A stretch of 64,000 nt of DNA from Oxytricha trifallax (taxonomy: Eukaryota; Ciliophora; Spirotrichea; Sporadotrichida; Oxytrichidae). This document shows positions 25,093-37,842 of this stretch, piece by piece (position 1 is the first letter of the stretch; the number at the start of each line of letters is the position of its first letter). The stretch covers positions 37,220-101,219 of the forward strand of contig ARYC01001128.1 of the NCBI GenBank assembly GCA_000711775.1. Reading direction: 5' to 3'. The notes below the pieces were generated by a model that was not told the DNA's origin, ran no database searches, and saw only the letters and a list, made by a program, of their open reading frames with translations. A program made the position numbers and the translations under genes.

Positions 25093-27700
25093 AATTATGT
25101 CCATATCTGTATGTCAATATTTAAGTTATAATATTTAAACTCAATTAGTAATATTTATATTCATAATTTATATTATATTTGCAAATGGAATGATTTTAAT
25201 GACTATGATCAATTTTACTATAATAAAGACTATGATAATTATCTCTTAATTTGCATTATTAATCAAAAGAATTTTATTAGTGAAAATGTTGTCAAAAAGT
25301 TGAATCCAATAAATTATAATTAAGTATTTATTTTCAATAATGCATTATTTTAATTCATTTGAGACTATTCATTAATCATGTGCTATAGAAACTGTAGTAA
25401 CCTGTGGTAAAATAAATAGTATATCAGGTTCACGTTAATACTAATAAAACAAAGCTAAACTTGGCTTAATATTGATATAAATTATAAAATGATTAAAATA
25501 ACAAATTTTATTGATGATTAAAAGCAAATAAAGAAGCATAATTTATTCAATCACGATTAAATTTAATTTTTAATCATATAATTTTATATTAAATGATTTA
25601 AAAACTCGACTTATAATATATATAGCATTGATTCTATCAACTGACTTTTTTTCATAAAATTAAAATATATATTAAAACAACTATAAATAAGAGATAGGGA
25701 AATAAAAGATGGATAAACACTCAAATAGTTGAAATTTAATTCAAAATTAGCTTAAATTAGGTTTATAATGCTTATCATCTTTTTATATTAATTAATGTAT
25801 CGCTTTTAATAGTAGTGATTATAGCAAACTATTCGATATAGAATTGAAATATTAGCTAATTCACAATTGAATATCAAATATATTTGCAATTTATATCTCA
25901 ATCACAATAACAACAAATAAACCAAACTGTTATTCACTTTATGAAGACTTTGTCTCACTTTATATAGTTTTTTCCCTGTAACTATTTTTTATTCTTCTAC
26001 TCCATAATATTTAGTTCTAGCTTCTTCTGAGTTAAATCATCGCTATCCATTTTTCAATTTGAGCTGTTGCGATAAGCTATGCCTCTCTCCTGTGGGAAAC
26101 ATCTAGTATGTCTCTAATTACGGGAAGTTGTCATCGTGTCATATGAAGCATCCTTCATAATACACCTGATAGTGTTCTACTACTTAACTATTATTTATCT
26201 TTATATTTATTAATTGCTAGTTGCTATTAGGAAGTTATATTTATCCCGATCTACTTGATTTGTTTCTATTCGATGTTATCTTCTCAATTTTGTTTTTAGT
26301 TTCTATAAACCTGTTTTCATTTAATTGTGTTACAGCTAGGCTTCATTTTTACTTAATGCTTTATATATTTAAATCCTACTTTTTTGTGTTTATTTAAATT
26401 ATTTAGATGCCTAATATTATCAGTCCTTCATACTGGCTTAACAACTTTGAGAAATGATTATACTTAATTGCCATCTTCACAAAAATATACTCTTTTAAAA
26501 TTTCTGATTATGTTACACCTATCCATTAATGCATGCTTTTACTTATTTCTTATTCATTCTTGCAATGTTTTATTTGAGTAATCAAGTATATTCACTCATA
26601 GTGAGCATCTTTCAAACTGTCTTGATATTATATTAATTGCATACCCCCTTTCCTTAGCTTCTTCTTTTTGTTTCTTGTATGAATTCCTTAGTTATTTTAC
26701 CAATATCTTCTCTGCTTTTGTAATTTGGCTGAAGACTATAAATATGTGACTATTAATATAGATTGTATTGGGTATCTTTTTAAGCAAGAATGGTCTTGTT
26801 TAAACTCAAAAATGTTATTGGTTATAATTAATTGATGATTTTAATTTTTATCTGGTTGCCCAGGAATTTGCTTATCTTAAATTCCTTTTTAGCAATTGTG
26901 AAAAATCTAATAGTACTTATAATATTATGATTTATATTAAAATAAGTACTCTTACAACAAATTGAAAGAAGAACTGTTCAAACAACTATGACATTCTTAT
27001 GTTCACTTCAATACATATTATGATGGCTAAATATCATCTCTTCATTTCTGTTCCTGTATAATTCCTCTGAAAAGTCTTAGCTTAAGTCAGTCACTGCTCT
27101 TACTAAGCAGATCCTCTATAAAATAAATATTTAGATTTTTCATTTTTGCAACTTACATTATGTGGTGAATGAAATTACTCCAGCATCTTCACCTTTTAAA
27201 GTGTTCATTTGAGTATAACTCACTATATTATATTAATTTATTTTTATTTAATCGTAAATTTAGTTGATTAAATCTTGATATGATAAGAATTTATAATATT
27301 CTTAAGTCTATGTAATTTCTATAATATTAACTAAGAATGAGAAAATATGTAAAATAGCAATAGTCTTCTAGTACTTAATCTTTGATAAACATAATATTTC
27401 AACTATTTTCTAGAGAAGTTCCTTGCTTTATGTTCATTTAATAATTCTTCCTCTGTCATCTGAGTTTTTGCTATAAATTCTATTTTATTTGAAATTTACC
27501 TAAATAAATAAATTTATTTTACGATATATTATGTTCTAAATGACATTTACTATGGATAGCTTTTAAATATTGATACAATTTAATTATTTCAGCTAATATA
27601 AGCTTTATTTAATTGAAAATTAGAAGGAAAAAAATATATGGTTTTATTGTATAGCAAAACTTTAACAATTAGTATAATAATCTATAGATTAAAAAATAAA
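25093..27700. other. AT-rich region; long minus-strand frame split by TGAs
   Basis: On the minus strand from about 26650 to 25900, one reading frame stays open except for three or four TGAs. It includes MHQWIGVTQSEILKEYIFVK and LETYQMFPTGERHSLSQ. It may be a decayed gene or chance. Nothing else was seen. Confidence 0.2.
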
Positions 27701-27709
27701 GAGAAGCAT

Positions 27710-28336
27710 ATGTGGCAAGAAGACGAAAATGAAACCTGGCATCCACCCCAGTAATGTAGAAGTATTAAAAATGTCACCCCCTAATAAACATAGCAGATTT
27801 ACAAAAACAGTTTACTAGAGACTTAGTGGACGAATAACAAAGGAAAAAGCTATAAAAGGCAATAGATTTAATAAGATTAATAAAACATTAGAGGTAGAGT
27901 CACTGGCCTCGTATTGAATTTCGACTAAGACCAAACAAAGAAATAGATAAAGACACTACATACTATTGATCCGAGTGAACAGATTATTGAGTTATTCATA
28001 TTACGGGTGATTTTAAAAATAACTGAATAATATTTGATATTTTTAGATCTTAGGGGGTTCTCAAGCTTTTTGAAAAAGGGATGGTATTAAATACTACAAA
28101 ATAAATTAAGGCAAAAAGGAATATTTAATAATCTTGGCAAACACCTATATTTCCATATCAGTCAGAAATTAAAAGAACACATATAAAAATCATAAGAATT
28201 AATCAGAAAATTACTCATGTCTTTGAGTTATTCCATATATTATCTCAGAAAATAAATTAAGGCTTTAATATAAGAATTGAGTTAATGGTTTAATAATTCG
28301 AAAAATGAAATTAGTATTCTAGTATTTAACCATTGA
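27710..28336 (+). CDS. hypothetical protein, 208 aa
   Basis: A single frame from ATG 27710 to TGA 28334-28336 has no internal TGA in 209 codons, which is uncommon for this base composition. It starts MWQEDENETWHPPQQ, has a Gln-rich N-part (many TAA codons) and continues LFILRVILKITEQYLIFLDL and HLYFHISQKLKEHIQKS. No domain was recognised. The N-terminal Asp/Glu/Trp-rich start is unlike background DNA. A chance open frame cannot be excluded. Confidence 0.35.
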
Positions 28337-31300
28337 GTTTTCATTCTTCCCTATGTCTTCATAGTTTTCATCCTACTCTATGTATTCATTGATATTACTA
28401 CCACAGTTAAAAACATTAAGAATGAAGATAATAGTGATTTTTTATTCAATTAATTACAATAAGATTCCTATTAAATCACAATACATTTTTTTAAAATATA
28501 AACCTTTAGTATTGATAATATTATTCAACTTTATCCTAGAGAATCATCTAATAAATCAAAATAAGTGATAAAGCACTTTAATTGTCTAAATAAAACTTTA
28601 ATTAAAAGATAATGACACCATTCACCCATCTCGTTTTTTTCAATTCACTGCATTTAAATATAGACAAAGAAGAGTCTCCCTACTCTTCATTTATTTAATC
28701 GAGAATAAGTAAATAAAAACTCGTTCAATAAGAACATAGAAAATAAACAAATCTTACTTAATAGATTAACCTTTCCCCTAGCTATGTAGGTGCATTGAAA
28801 TCAAAGACCAAGAAACTTATAATTAAAATTTACTACTATCTTGCGATTTAACAGAGATTGCAATGCTTGTCTTTAACGTTAACACAAATTGAAAGTAGAC
28901 AACCAGCAAGTTAAATAAACAAAGGTTAGAAGAAGAAGGAAAGAAAGAAAAAATCAACCTAAAGATGCCTCAGACTAACCAAGTGAATAGATAGATATTT
29001 TATCTTAACAAATGACACTCATATTAATGCATAGAATCACAACTTACACGACCTAAAAAATAGAAAAAGCAGCAACACAGTAAGTACTACCAAGAAAGAA
29101 GATTTGTTTGATGTTCAATATAACTTGTATGATTAAAAGGGCTCGAACCTTGCTTGTGTTGGACTTTCTAGTACTAAAGATTGACATTATTTTGTTTGTC
29201 ATCATTATTATTTAATATAATATAAATGTATTATACTTATTAAACAACAATAATCTAAAAGAACTAGTAAGTAAGAATTAAGATAATAGGGTGATATTAT
29301 AATATAGATATTACTGAGGTTTTTAAGATCAAAATCTTACAGCTTATTATAGCCAATCCATTTGACCATTGCAAAAGCCACCACTTGGCACCAGCGCATT
29401 CAAATTAATGCAGAAAACATTAAGAATATTAAGAAATATTATTATTTTGTTTTATAAAAAAATTGATAAATATAAAAATGAAATAATATAAGATTAGGAA
29501 AATGTATTATTAATGTAATTTTATAATCTTTAAAAAAGAAAAATTATCAACTGTTGAGATATAATAAAAATTATTTATTTGATTATATTAGATTACCCCT
29601 TTATCTATGTTTTTTATTTATATCTCAATTTTGATATGATCTACAAATATCCTTATATTTTATACTTGTATTTCTGGTGTTATTTCAAATAATTGTTGAT
29701 TATCTTTTTAAGTTCGAATATATTGAAGCCCTGCATTTATTTAATCAATTTGATGAACTCGGCTTTAATACAGCCAATAAAGGACAAAAATCTTTAATAA
29801 AGGCATAATGATTTAGCTTCAAGTCATCAAATGCTTTGTATCATACATTACAAAATATTATATTAGAATCTCTTAGATCAATATATGAAATGGATTGAAC
29901 AATATATTGCATGCAATACCAAGACTAAAGGAAACGTATATTTAATCATTGCCTATACTTTAATTACGGTCATTTAATATACAATCTTGTGCGTGGTGCT
30001 TAACTTTATATTTTTAAGCATCTAAAAAATCATATTACAGAAGTAAAAAGTGTAGAATAGAGACTCAAAAGCTGAATTTTAGTGCTATTAGAATTTTATT
30101 AATCAGAAGAAGTGTTTTATAGACTCCGAAGCAAGAAATGATAGAAGGATCTGAGATACTGAGGCATCTACTATAACAAACTAATGCATTATACACAAGT
30201 AATATTGCATATTTCTAGATTTTGTGAATTAATCTTTAAATAGCCTTATTAATATCAGCTTCACCATTTATTTTGTCTTTTAAAGTTTTCCTTTTATTGC
30301 AGTTTGAGTTCTTCTTACAAGAAGTGGAATGATTTTGGTGATCAAATTTCATTATTGATAGACTCCTTTCCTCAATGAATTTGTTGTATTCATGAGTTTG
30401 CTTTTTCTATACTCAAAGTTTATTTATATCTTGACGAATCGCATCTCCATTTACTCTCTAGTAATTAGCAAATTTTCGAATAAAATCCAGTCTATAGATT
30501 TTAGATCGTGACTTAGTAAAATTTTATACTGACTCATGCTGTAAAAAGGAACTAAATATCTCTATCATATTGACACTTTTAATATTCTTGTGGTTTATCA
30601 CTATTATCTAGAGCAAATAAAAATCATTCTGTTATAAACTTTTATAACTCATAACATTAAAGTGTTATTGATAACCGAAATTATCAGCATCATTCAGATC
30701 ATTAGTACAGCAATAGATTATTTCATCCTAGCACATGAACTTAGAAAGCTTTTAGCTCTAGCATCATGTGAAAGAGTGAATGTCCCAAGTATCTTAAACC
30801 TATTTTTGGCATATCAATGTTGTTGATGAAGGACTGGTTATTAGAGTAGTAAGGCATTCACTGTACTAATGACTTATTCTTGATTTTTTGTAGGTTAAAT
30901 TTTTAATAACAGAAATATAACGAATGAACGATCTCCATTGTAAATGCAGGAAATTCAATGGAATTTTAATTATAAATTTTAATGGGACATAAGATAAAAC
31001 AATAAGTTATTATTAAATTTTGAAATTCAATGGATTAAGAAATTAAGTATAGACCATAATCAATGAACAGTCTTGGTGAAATTAGATTTATACTTTTGTT
31101 TAATTTATCTTCAGCATTGCCATTGTTTGTAGCATTTATTCCCCATAATTCAAAGTAAGTTTTTATCAAAATGCCTGATAAACATTGTAGATTAAAGATT
31201 ATTCTATAATTGTAATTTTGTAAGAATCAATAAACATTAACAAGTTTCATGTGTTATTAAGCGAAGTGTCTTCAAGTCTCTATGACTTTACACCTCTTTA

Positions 31301-32890
31301 GGGATCTTTTGTTTCTAGTTTTCCTTTATTTAAGAGTGATATTATTTTAGACATATCAAACTTTGAGCTCTCGTAACTAGACATTGATGCAATTATTCGT
31401 TAGTTAAATGATTAAATTAATTGGTAAGCACAGTCATCTTTGGTTGAGATGCTTGGGGTAGTTGTTCAATCTGTTCTAGGAGCAAGTAAGGAGGTTTTGT
31501 TGGTTCTGTATTATCAGTTCTTTTGAAAGTGCTTCAAACTTCATTTTGGTGGCAACAACCTTCGCCTTCTTGTTCAAATGTAACTATATATATAAATACA
31601 ATTATAATAAATACTATTATAATGATATATTATTTGTTTATAGTAATGCCAAGTAATTGAGAAAAGATAACAAATATTTCCACATTTTACAACATTTTCT
31701 TTAAATGTTCGTGTTTAATTGGTCTATTAATCAATGATCAATTATGAATTATGTAAGTTTGACAGATCTTCAGCTTCCTTTAATAAACCAGTAGTTCACA
31801 ACTGTTCTCTCTCAACATATAAGATAATATTAAATAAAATATAAATCTGTAATAACTTTTTATTTTCATTTTCTTCCAATAGTATAGTATAATATATATA
31901 TTATCTAGAATTTCTTTCATTCTTTTCTTACTCTCCATAATCAATTTTAAAACGCTAGTTTCATACTCTTTAAAGTCTATTGTATTTCAAAGAATTAGTT
32001 AACTTAATGTTTCGAATCGTATTTGTGTTTGAATGCTCTCTGTTTCTTCTAACCTCATCTTACTCTGCTTCTATCTTCTTTTTATCTTATAATATATAAA
32101 TAAACTTGCGTCTGCTATTGTTTTATTTTCACAATTGATGAATTATTCAATCTAGTGAAAATTTAATGCATTTAAGTTAAATTTTTTTATTTTTTTCTAC
32201 CATTCTTTAGTAGGTAATATGTGTTTTATAGATTGGTATTTGATTTCATATTACTTTCTAAAGGGCTTCTACTTCTTTGATTCCTTTAAGTTATTTTGAG
32301 TTAATTACTAATTTATCTTTAATATAATGTTATAATTCGATTTATACAAAGTTCTCCTAATTAATTACTTTTTGTTCTAAATTTCTTAAGAGTATAATAT
32401 AAATTTTAATTGGTTGAATATTATTGGCTGATATTTTTATTTCAAGTTGATCTCATTATGTATAAGTGCTTTATACAACCAGGGGATTGTTGCTTCATAA
32501 GATAACTACAGTCTTTGACTATGATTTACTTCTTATAAACAACTTTAAAAGAAATATATATATATATATATATAATTTAAATAATGATATATTGCTTTCA
32601 TATTTAGGTATATTTAATTAAATGTATATGTAAACGAATACTATAATTTAAAATATATTATATAGGTAAATTATATAGTATTTGATAATTTAATGATAGA
32701 TCTTTTAAAATATATATATAAATATAAAAGATTAATTTGTTTTTCAAATAAGGAAGTTGTTTAATTCAAACTCAAAATATCTGTGTCATAAATAAAATAA
32801 ATTTCATTTTAATCATTCTAAGGAAGGAACTGATATATTTTTATTGCAGTCTATTGCAAAGTGGAATTATACAATGTATTCAGCATAGAG
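28337..32890. other. AT-rich region without an identified gene
   Basis: Weak minus-strand frames occur at about 30520-30070 (RVNGDAIRQDIN, then TGA, then QTHEYNKFIEERSLSIMKF). A (TA)n run lies at 32553-32572. Otherwise no repeat, RNA gene or homology was seen. Confidence 0.3.
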
Positions 32891-32899
32891 TACATTACT

Positions 32900-33690
32900 C
32901 AGTTAGCTTTTAATTATAACCAGATAAGTGGCAAAAGAAGGAATTATTAAGCAATCATCACTGCCATTAATGGATACTTTAGTGTCTCAGACTACATAGC
33001 CCTAGTGAAGAGGAAGGCATGATTATTATCGAGACTGCCAAGAGCAGTTACTGCCCATCATAGGGATGCAAGAGAGTCTGCAGATTGCCACAGTGGAAGG
33101 TTAGAATAAAGCTATCTCATATAAGTACTCTCCATTCATTGTCACACCATTACACTCAGCAACATCGCAAGACAGCCAAAGCGTACCAGTGGCTTCATAT
33201 CATCCATCCAACAATTATATAACTATCTCTAGCAAGACCGACAATACTTATTACTTTTGTAATGTTGAAAGGTTTGCATGTGAGTACTTCAAGTTGTCTT
33301 TGTTGCATTATAAGTTAGACTTGCATTGCTAGTATAAAAGCTAGGACTGAAAGAGTAATAGTGAGAGAAGGGATTGTATTCGGTGCTACTTAAACATATA
33401 TTAACATCTTTGCCCTTGATATCTGAGCCTACTCCATTTGGTTAGAAGAAGTCATATTTGAGCTCATAAATGCCTGAGTGGATGGGAACTCCATTGAGTA
33501 AGACGCCAACGAGTGCAGAGCGCTCGGTAAACTTTTTCAGGATTCCTTTGCTTTTTATTAAGACTAATCCATATGTATTGAAACTCTTTAGATACCTGGA
33601 GAATCCGCCTAGGTATCCAACACTATCACATTGAGGAGAGCAGCCAGTCCAGAGAGAATAAGGCCTGCAGAATAGAGAGATTCAAAGGTT
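32900..33690 (-). pseudogene. YHYH-domain gene copy A, frame-disrupted
   Basis: On the minus strand a continuous frame reads GGFSRYLKSFNT, ALVGVLLNGVPIHSGIYE, LKYDFFQPNGVGSD and STEYNPFSHYYSF (about 33590-33330), matching copies B, C and E. After frame changes come SIVGLARDSYIIVG and EATGTLWLSCDVAECNGVT, then NGEYLYEIALF (about 33240-33060). The GVPIHSG, IVGLARDG-like, DV-ECNG and YxY motifs are those of the YHYH domain (usually secreted; function unknown). At least three frameshifts are present. The mini-element copy 3 sits directly at the 5' end on the same strand. Confidence 0.6.
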
Positions 33691-34067
33691 TAAGATCTAT
33701 GATTTATAAAACGAAAACTTTAATTAATTAATTATTTTAATCACATTAACTACTAAGACTAGTTATGAAAATCAAAAATGGAAATCTCTCTGATTATTGC
33801 TATTATTCCTCTTCATCATCCTCTTCTTCATCTTCGTCGTCAAATTCAACTTCTATGTCTGCTCTCTCTGTCACTCTGCGTAGAACTAGCTCAGCTGCAC
33901 CTGTGGTCTTACCAGGTCGGACCACTATAAAACAAAAATTAAAGATATGTTTTTTGTAACTTACATTTTTAATAAGTGCTCTATCTCGACCTGCGTTTGA
34001 TCTTTAAGTATTCGTATTACTATATTAAGTTTTTGATTAAATTTAAAGTTTTCATATTATAAATCAT
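33626..34067 (-). CDS. mini-element protein copy 3 (exons 34067-33965 and 33924-33626)
   Basis: The ATG lies in the TIR (MIYN, 34065-34067). Exon 1 is exactly 103 nt and the intron (33925-33964) exactly 40 nt (GTAAGTTAC...TATAG), as in copy 2. The product reads LIKNLIQQYEYLKIKRRS, LVRPGKTTGAAELVLRR, then about 20 acidic residues (EFDDEDEEEDDEEE) and Gln. The frame passes the right TIR without TGA and runs into flanking DNA to 33626, so the C-terminus differs from copy 2. Residues conserved among copies cluster in the MIYN start, the KNLI segment and the PGKTxGA block. No family was recognised. Confidence 0.5.
33700..34067 (-). mobile_element. 368-bp acidic-ORF mini-element, copy 3
   Basis: The TIR ends are TGATTTATAATATGAAAAC (minus strand start, at 34067-34049) and GTTTTCGTTTTATAAATCA (end at 33700). 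The internal structure is the same as copies 1 and 2. It lies immediately upstream of YHYH copy A in the same orientation. Confidence 0.85.
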
Positions 34068-34287
34068 AATTAGTATGATCATCTTTATCATAATAACTAC
34101 CAAGGAAATGTTCTAAAGGCGACCGTTAATGGCATAGGGTAGTCCTAAAAAACTTGATAGTCAATTATCTTGCTCCGAGGATACTTGTCTGAATCGAAGA
34201 TTACGTCTTAGCTTCTTTCGACGTGGAATTGCGTGGTACAAATGACAGCCTCTAGTCAAACTTTCGCCACTTATTTCGCTGGCAATC

Positions 34288-34764
34288 ATGAAATTCTTGA
34301 ATTCAAAAAAGATAATTTCAAGACAAGCTGACCTGATTAAGTAGTGTGATAAGTGTACTCACAATTAAGGTTGTATTCTTTCTCATATGTATTTCCTCAA
34401 GGAGCACATGATGGCAATATCGAGTTGGTGCTCAAATCTATACTGCATGAGATGTAGAGGTCTGCATGACAGGGTGAAGACTTCTCTTCCCAATCACCGC
34501 AAATACCGTACTAATAGAAAACCATATCATAGAACACACAAAGAAAAAATTAAAACCCATAGAAAACCTATCATTCTATGGGTAACAATGTGCACTAAGA
34601 TATCACATGAACGAATGATCAGTGTAGTCAAAAAGGTTATTAAGCCAAATCAAATAGAGTTTATGACTGAAATCATCCAGGCAATAGCGGTTTTAATCTA
34701 AGATTATATTAAAAGTCAGTCAAAGAATTACCAGCTAAAGGTAAAACTTTAAATCATAGATTGA
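34288..34764 (+). CDS. hypothetical Cys/Arg-rich protein, 158 aa
   Basis: ATG 34288 to TGA 34762-34764, 159 codons with only four TAA/TAG Gln codons. A 104-codon part is open even under the standard code. Possible metal-binding Cys: QCDKCTHNQGC and YCMRCRG. These are followed by a basic region (NHRKYRTNRKPYHRTHKEK) and an amphipathic C-terminus. The pattern (zinc ribbon plus basic DNA-binding stretch) would suit a transposase or DNA-binding protein, but no family was recognised. The coding bias is better than in the surroundings. Confidence 0.45.
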
Positions 34765-34949
34765 AAATAATTTTGATAAATATAAAAAATAATGTCTTTG
34801 TTTCTAATATAATTGTATTTTAAGATTAAGCTACTTAAAAATTATTTATACAATATAATTTAAATAGCATAAATCATGAAAGAAAGAATTTTGGCATAAA
34901 TCAAACAAAATCCACCATTCCTTATACATACACGCTACCGTTACTCACC

Positions 34950-35090
34950 TTTTATTGACCCATAGATGGTAATATTCTACAGGAATATGCTATGGAAGGT
35001 CCTTTACAAGGCCTGATATCTTGAGACCATAGTTGGATACTCTAAGGCACCTCTAGGTTGAGGACTATTCAAAATGAGGGAGTTTGGTGA
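34950..35090 (-). pseudogene. fragment paralogous to 58800-58960
   Basis: The minus-strand sequence encodes QPRGALEYPTMVSRYQAL, then RTFHSIFLQNITIYG. The + strand at 58805-58960 encodes the matching VSRYQVLRRTLQSLFLRNM. The pair is inverted and each member lies on the 5' side of a YHYH gene, which suggests a shared duplicated block. The protein family was not identified. Confidence 0.4.
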
Positions 35091-36469
35091 TTTACTACTG
35101 TATACATGACCTACTGCCAAGGAGTGTCCTATGATGTCGGAAAATACCCTCCCCCAGAATAACTCTTCAATTATATTTCTATATTTATTTTATGATTTTA
35201 GTACTCTTTGGAGTATAGTATAAATGTCTTGTACTAAATTTATACAATTTAATTTAATGTTTTTATTCTTATTATATTATTATTTATTAACTGATCATAT
35301 ATGAAAATTTAATTTATTTTATTATTATGAATATAAACAATATTAATTTGATAAATATTATTATTTTTATTTTTTAATTTAATTTAATTTAATTTAATTA
35401 CTAATTTACTTATATTTAATCTTTTATGGAAGACTAGTGTGCATTGCTGAATGCTTTCAATTTATATATGTTTTAACCTCCTAATTGAACCATCCATATT
35501 TCATTTTAAGTATATTATTTATAAACTTTCAAACTTTACTTAGTTTTCTATTCTTTAGGCTCTTCATCTAGATATATCCAATTAATGGTATAACCTCGTC
35601 TCATTCTTTCACTTATCAGATATGATCTTTAAATTCACAAAACTTAAAAATTACCGATAAAATACAAAAGAAAGGCAAAATTAACTATTAAAAATGCATA
35701 AACACTCAGCAAAATATATGTATTTAAATCTTGTTATGGAAACAAAAATATGAGATTTATAGGTATATATGTATGAAAAAAGGAAGTATTAATCACAAAT
35801 AGTGAATAAATATGCACAATTCGATATTTTCATTTTTATTGATTTCCTTAAAAAATTGACTTAGTTTGAAACAGTATTTTTTAGATGCTCAATTATTATT
35901 GTGTATTCCTTAATTTTGCTTCAACTAGTTTAAACATCGTAGTCTTAATGTTTTAATATGAGGGAAAAAGTTATATTTATCAGGAACATTAAATATTAAG
36001 TATGCTGTTATTAATTACAGTCTGAAATATTTGTAAAAGTCAGCTTACTTTAAGATAATTTGATATATAAGGCATAAATATTCAGAGAGATTCTGCTGAT
36101 TGCCTCACTCATTTTAACTTAACTTATTATCAATTTAATATTATAAAAATTGATAATGTTATTTTAAATAATTTGAATCATTTATAATATGTAAAATTAA
36201 TAAATAATTTACAAGTACTGCTATTTTTTAAAAATAAAATAATGTAAAAATTTAGATGAATGAAAATTTTAATTGAAAATGATAGATAGAGTTATTATAT
36301 GTAGATGGATTACTATAAAACAAACCTCGAATAATTTTAAAATGACATTTAATTTTACTTGAGTTTTATGTTTTAATATCAAACTGCCGTGATTGATCAA
36401 CTTTAGAATCATCTTATTCATTTTTTGTTTATGAAGTGCTGAAGGTCTGTACATCAATCCAATATATGC
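35091..36469. other. AT-rich intergenic region with simple repeats
   Basis: An AATTT pentanucleotide run lies at about 35374-35400. The rest is AT-rich with no supported gene. Confidence 0.4.
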
Positions 36470-36820
36470 TCAAGTTCTCCATCTTGATGGTTATTCTACC
36501 AAGTTTATTGTGGAATGGCTCTGAGAGGTTGTAACCCCAGTCTTTATCGTCTATGTATTATTACTCCTCAGATTTATCTCTTTGTGGTCTACCTCCAAGG
36601 CTTCTGTCATCTTAGTGATGTCCTCTGAGCCATCTCTGCTACCTCTGCACCCTCCCCAGCCAGCCTTGCATCCTCCTCTCTAGTTGCCATCGTCATCGTC
36701 TCTTCTCTCGCGCTTCTCTCGCTCTTTCTCCTCAACAAAACCCTCATTCAGGAGTTTCTCCTCTCCCCTTGACTTACTCATCAGCTGTAGGCTGGTCTCC
36801 ACATTGGGCATCTTCGGCAT
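36470..36820 (-). CDS. hypothetical charged, Gly-rich protein (GC-richer)
   Basis: The minus-strand frame from ATG 36818-36820 (MPKMPNVETSLQLMSKSRG) runs through EEKEREKRERRDDDDGNQ and GGCKAGWGGCRGSRDG to TGA 36470-36472, 117 codons. Base composition is clearly richer in GC than the flanks, and Gln/stop codons are few, both typical of real coding DNA here. The overlapping frame MQYWFDKNAEDAQCGDQP is also open for about 35 codons, so the N-terminus is uncertain. The charged helix plus Gly/Arg patch suggests an RNA-binding protein, but no family was recognised. It lies head-to-head with YHYH copy B. Confidence 0.45.
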
Positions 36821-36989
36821 TTTTGTCAAACCAGTATTGCATGGGAAGTCACAGGAAGATCTTTGACTTGAGGGCGGCTAGGAGCACTACTCGATTCTTC
36901 ATGTTTTTATCTACGGAGATAGAGTCTCCTACTTAGACAAGTGTCGGAGATCGCGAGATAAGTGAGCATCTTTATTTTCGGGTACCATC

Positions 36990-37842
36990 CTATGCCGATA
37001 GCGAGCGCCTTGAGGCATATTTCCATTTCTCAGACTACGTGTATACTCCATTCAATTCAGTCAAACCTGCGAATTTCCTTAGCCTGCTATTCTTTCCACT
37101 CTGTACTATGCGTTTTCCTCTATCTTGCTCTCTGTGGCGTATAGGCGGATTCTTCAACTATCTAATGGAATTCAAAAGAGATGGAGCTCACTTACCAATA
37201 GGGAAGCAGAGGAATCTTGAAGCAGCTTACCTTGCGCGCTGTACTCGTTGGCGTCTCGACCAATGTAGTTCCCTCCCACTCTGGCACTTCAGATCTCCAC
37301 TATGATTTCTTCGCACTAAATGGTGCAGGATCAGTTACCAAGAGAGTAGGTGTAATCATTGAGTAGGTAGCACCTAATACAAGCCTTTCTATTACTAATA
37401 CTCTTTAAGTTCCTTACATCTATTCTAATAGTCTCAACGCAAATGGAGTTGCTACATCTTGTTCTTCTTAATCACACTGCACCAAGGACTACTTGAAATA
37501 CGTTATCACCAACCTTCCAGCTGCTCATAGAGTCCCAAGTATTGTCTGAATCACTAGAGAAGGCCACATGATTGTTGGACCATACAAGGCAACTGGAAAT
37601 TTATGGCAGCATGCGATGTAGATGCTTGTAATGGTGTTACAGTAATGTCAAATATGTCAATTGCTTCACCCTCCTCTTCTTCTGCACCCATGCCTGCACG
37701 GCTCCCTGCTGGTAGTACTGGCTTAACGGCATCTTCACTGGGCGTCTCTGATAGTGCCTGTCTATTTCTCATCAACCTGGATCAGATCACTGTTAAAGGG
37801 AGGTCGCCATTTAGAGCTGTTTGGAATAATTTTAAAGTCTGA
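36990..37842 (+). pseudogene. YHYH-domain gene copy B
   Basis: + strand segments: GGFFNYLMEFKRDGAHLPIG, AVLVGVSTNVVPSHSGTS, DLHYDFFALNGAGSVTKR, YSNSLNANGVATSCSS, NLPAAHRVPSIV, GHMIVGPYKATGNLWQ, CDVDACNGVTV. This is the best preserved core of the family (GPYKATGNLWQ, DVDACNG). A TGA at 37547-37549 replaces a Gly conserved in copies A, C and D (IVG-I/L), and a one-base deletion lies just before CDVDACNG. The C-terminal frame to TGA near 37842 is Ser/Ala-rich (NMSIASPSSSSAPMPARL). It is therefore a pseudogene, or damaged by sequencing errors. YHYH proteins are probably exported; their role is unknown. Confidence 0.65.

Noticed and set aside
25900-26650. A UGA=Trp gene with three or four internal TGAs
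   Set aside because: The TGA spacing is close to that expected by chance in AT-rich DNA, there is no homology, and other evidence in the window supports UGA as stop.
29120-29170. tRNA-like T-arm (minus strand GGTTCGAGCCC)
   Set aside because: The T-loop sequence fits, but the stem has a mismatch, no A-box or matching acceptor stem lies upstream, and the surroundings do not fold as a cloverleaf.
33765-33959. + strand poly-Ser ORF
   Set aside because: It is the antisense of the acidic tract of mini-element copy 3.
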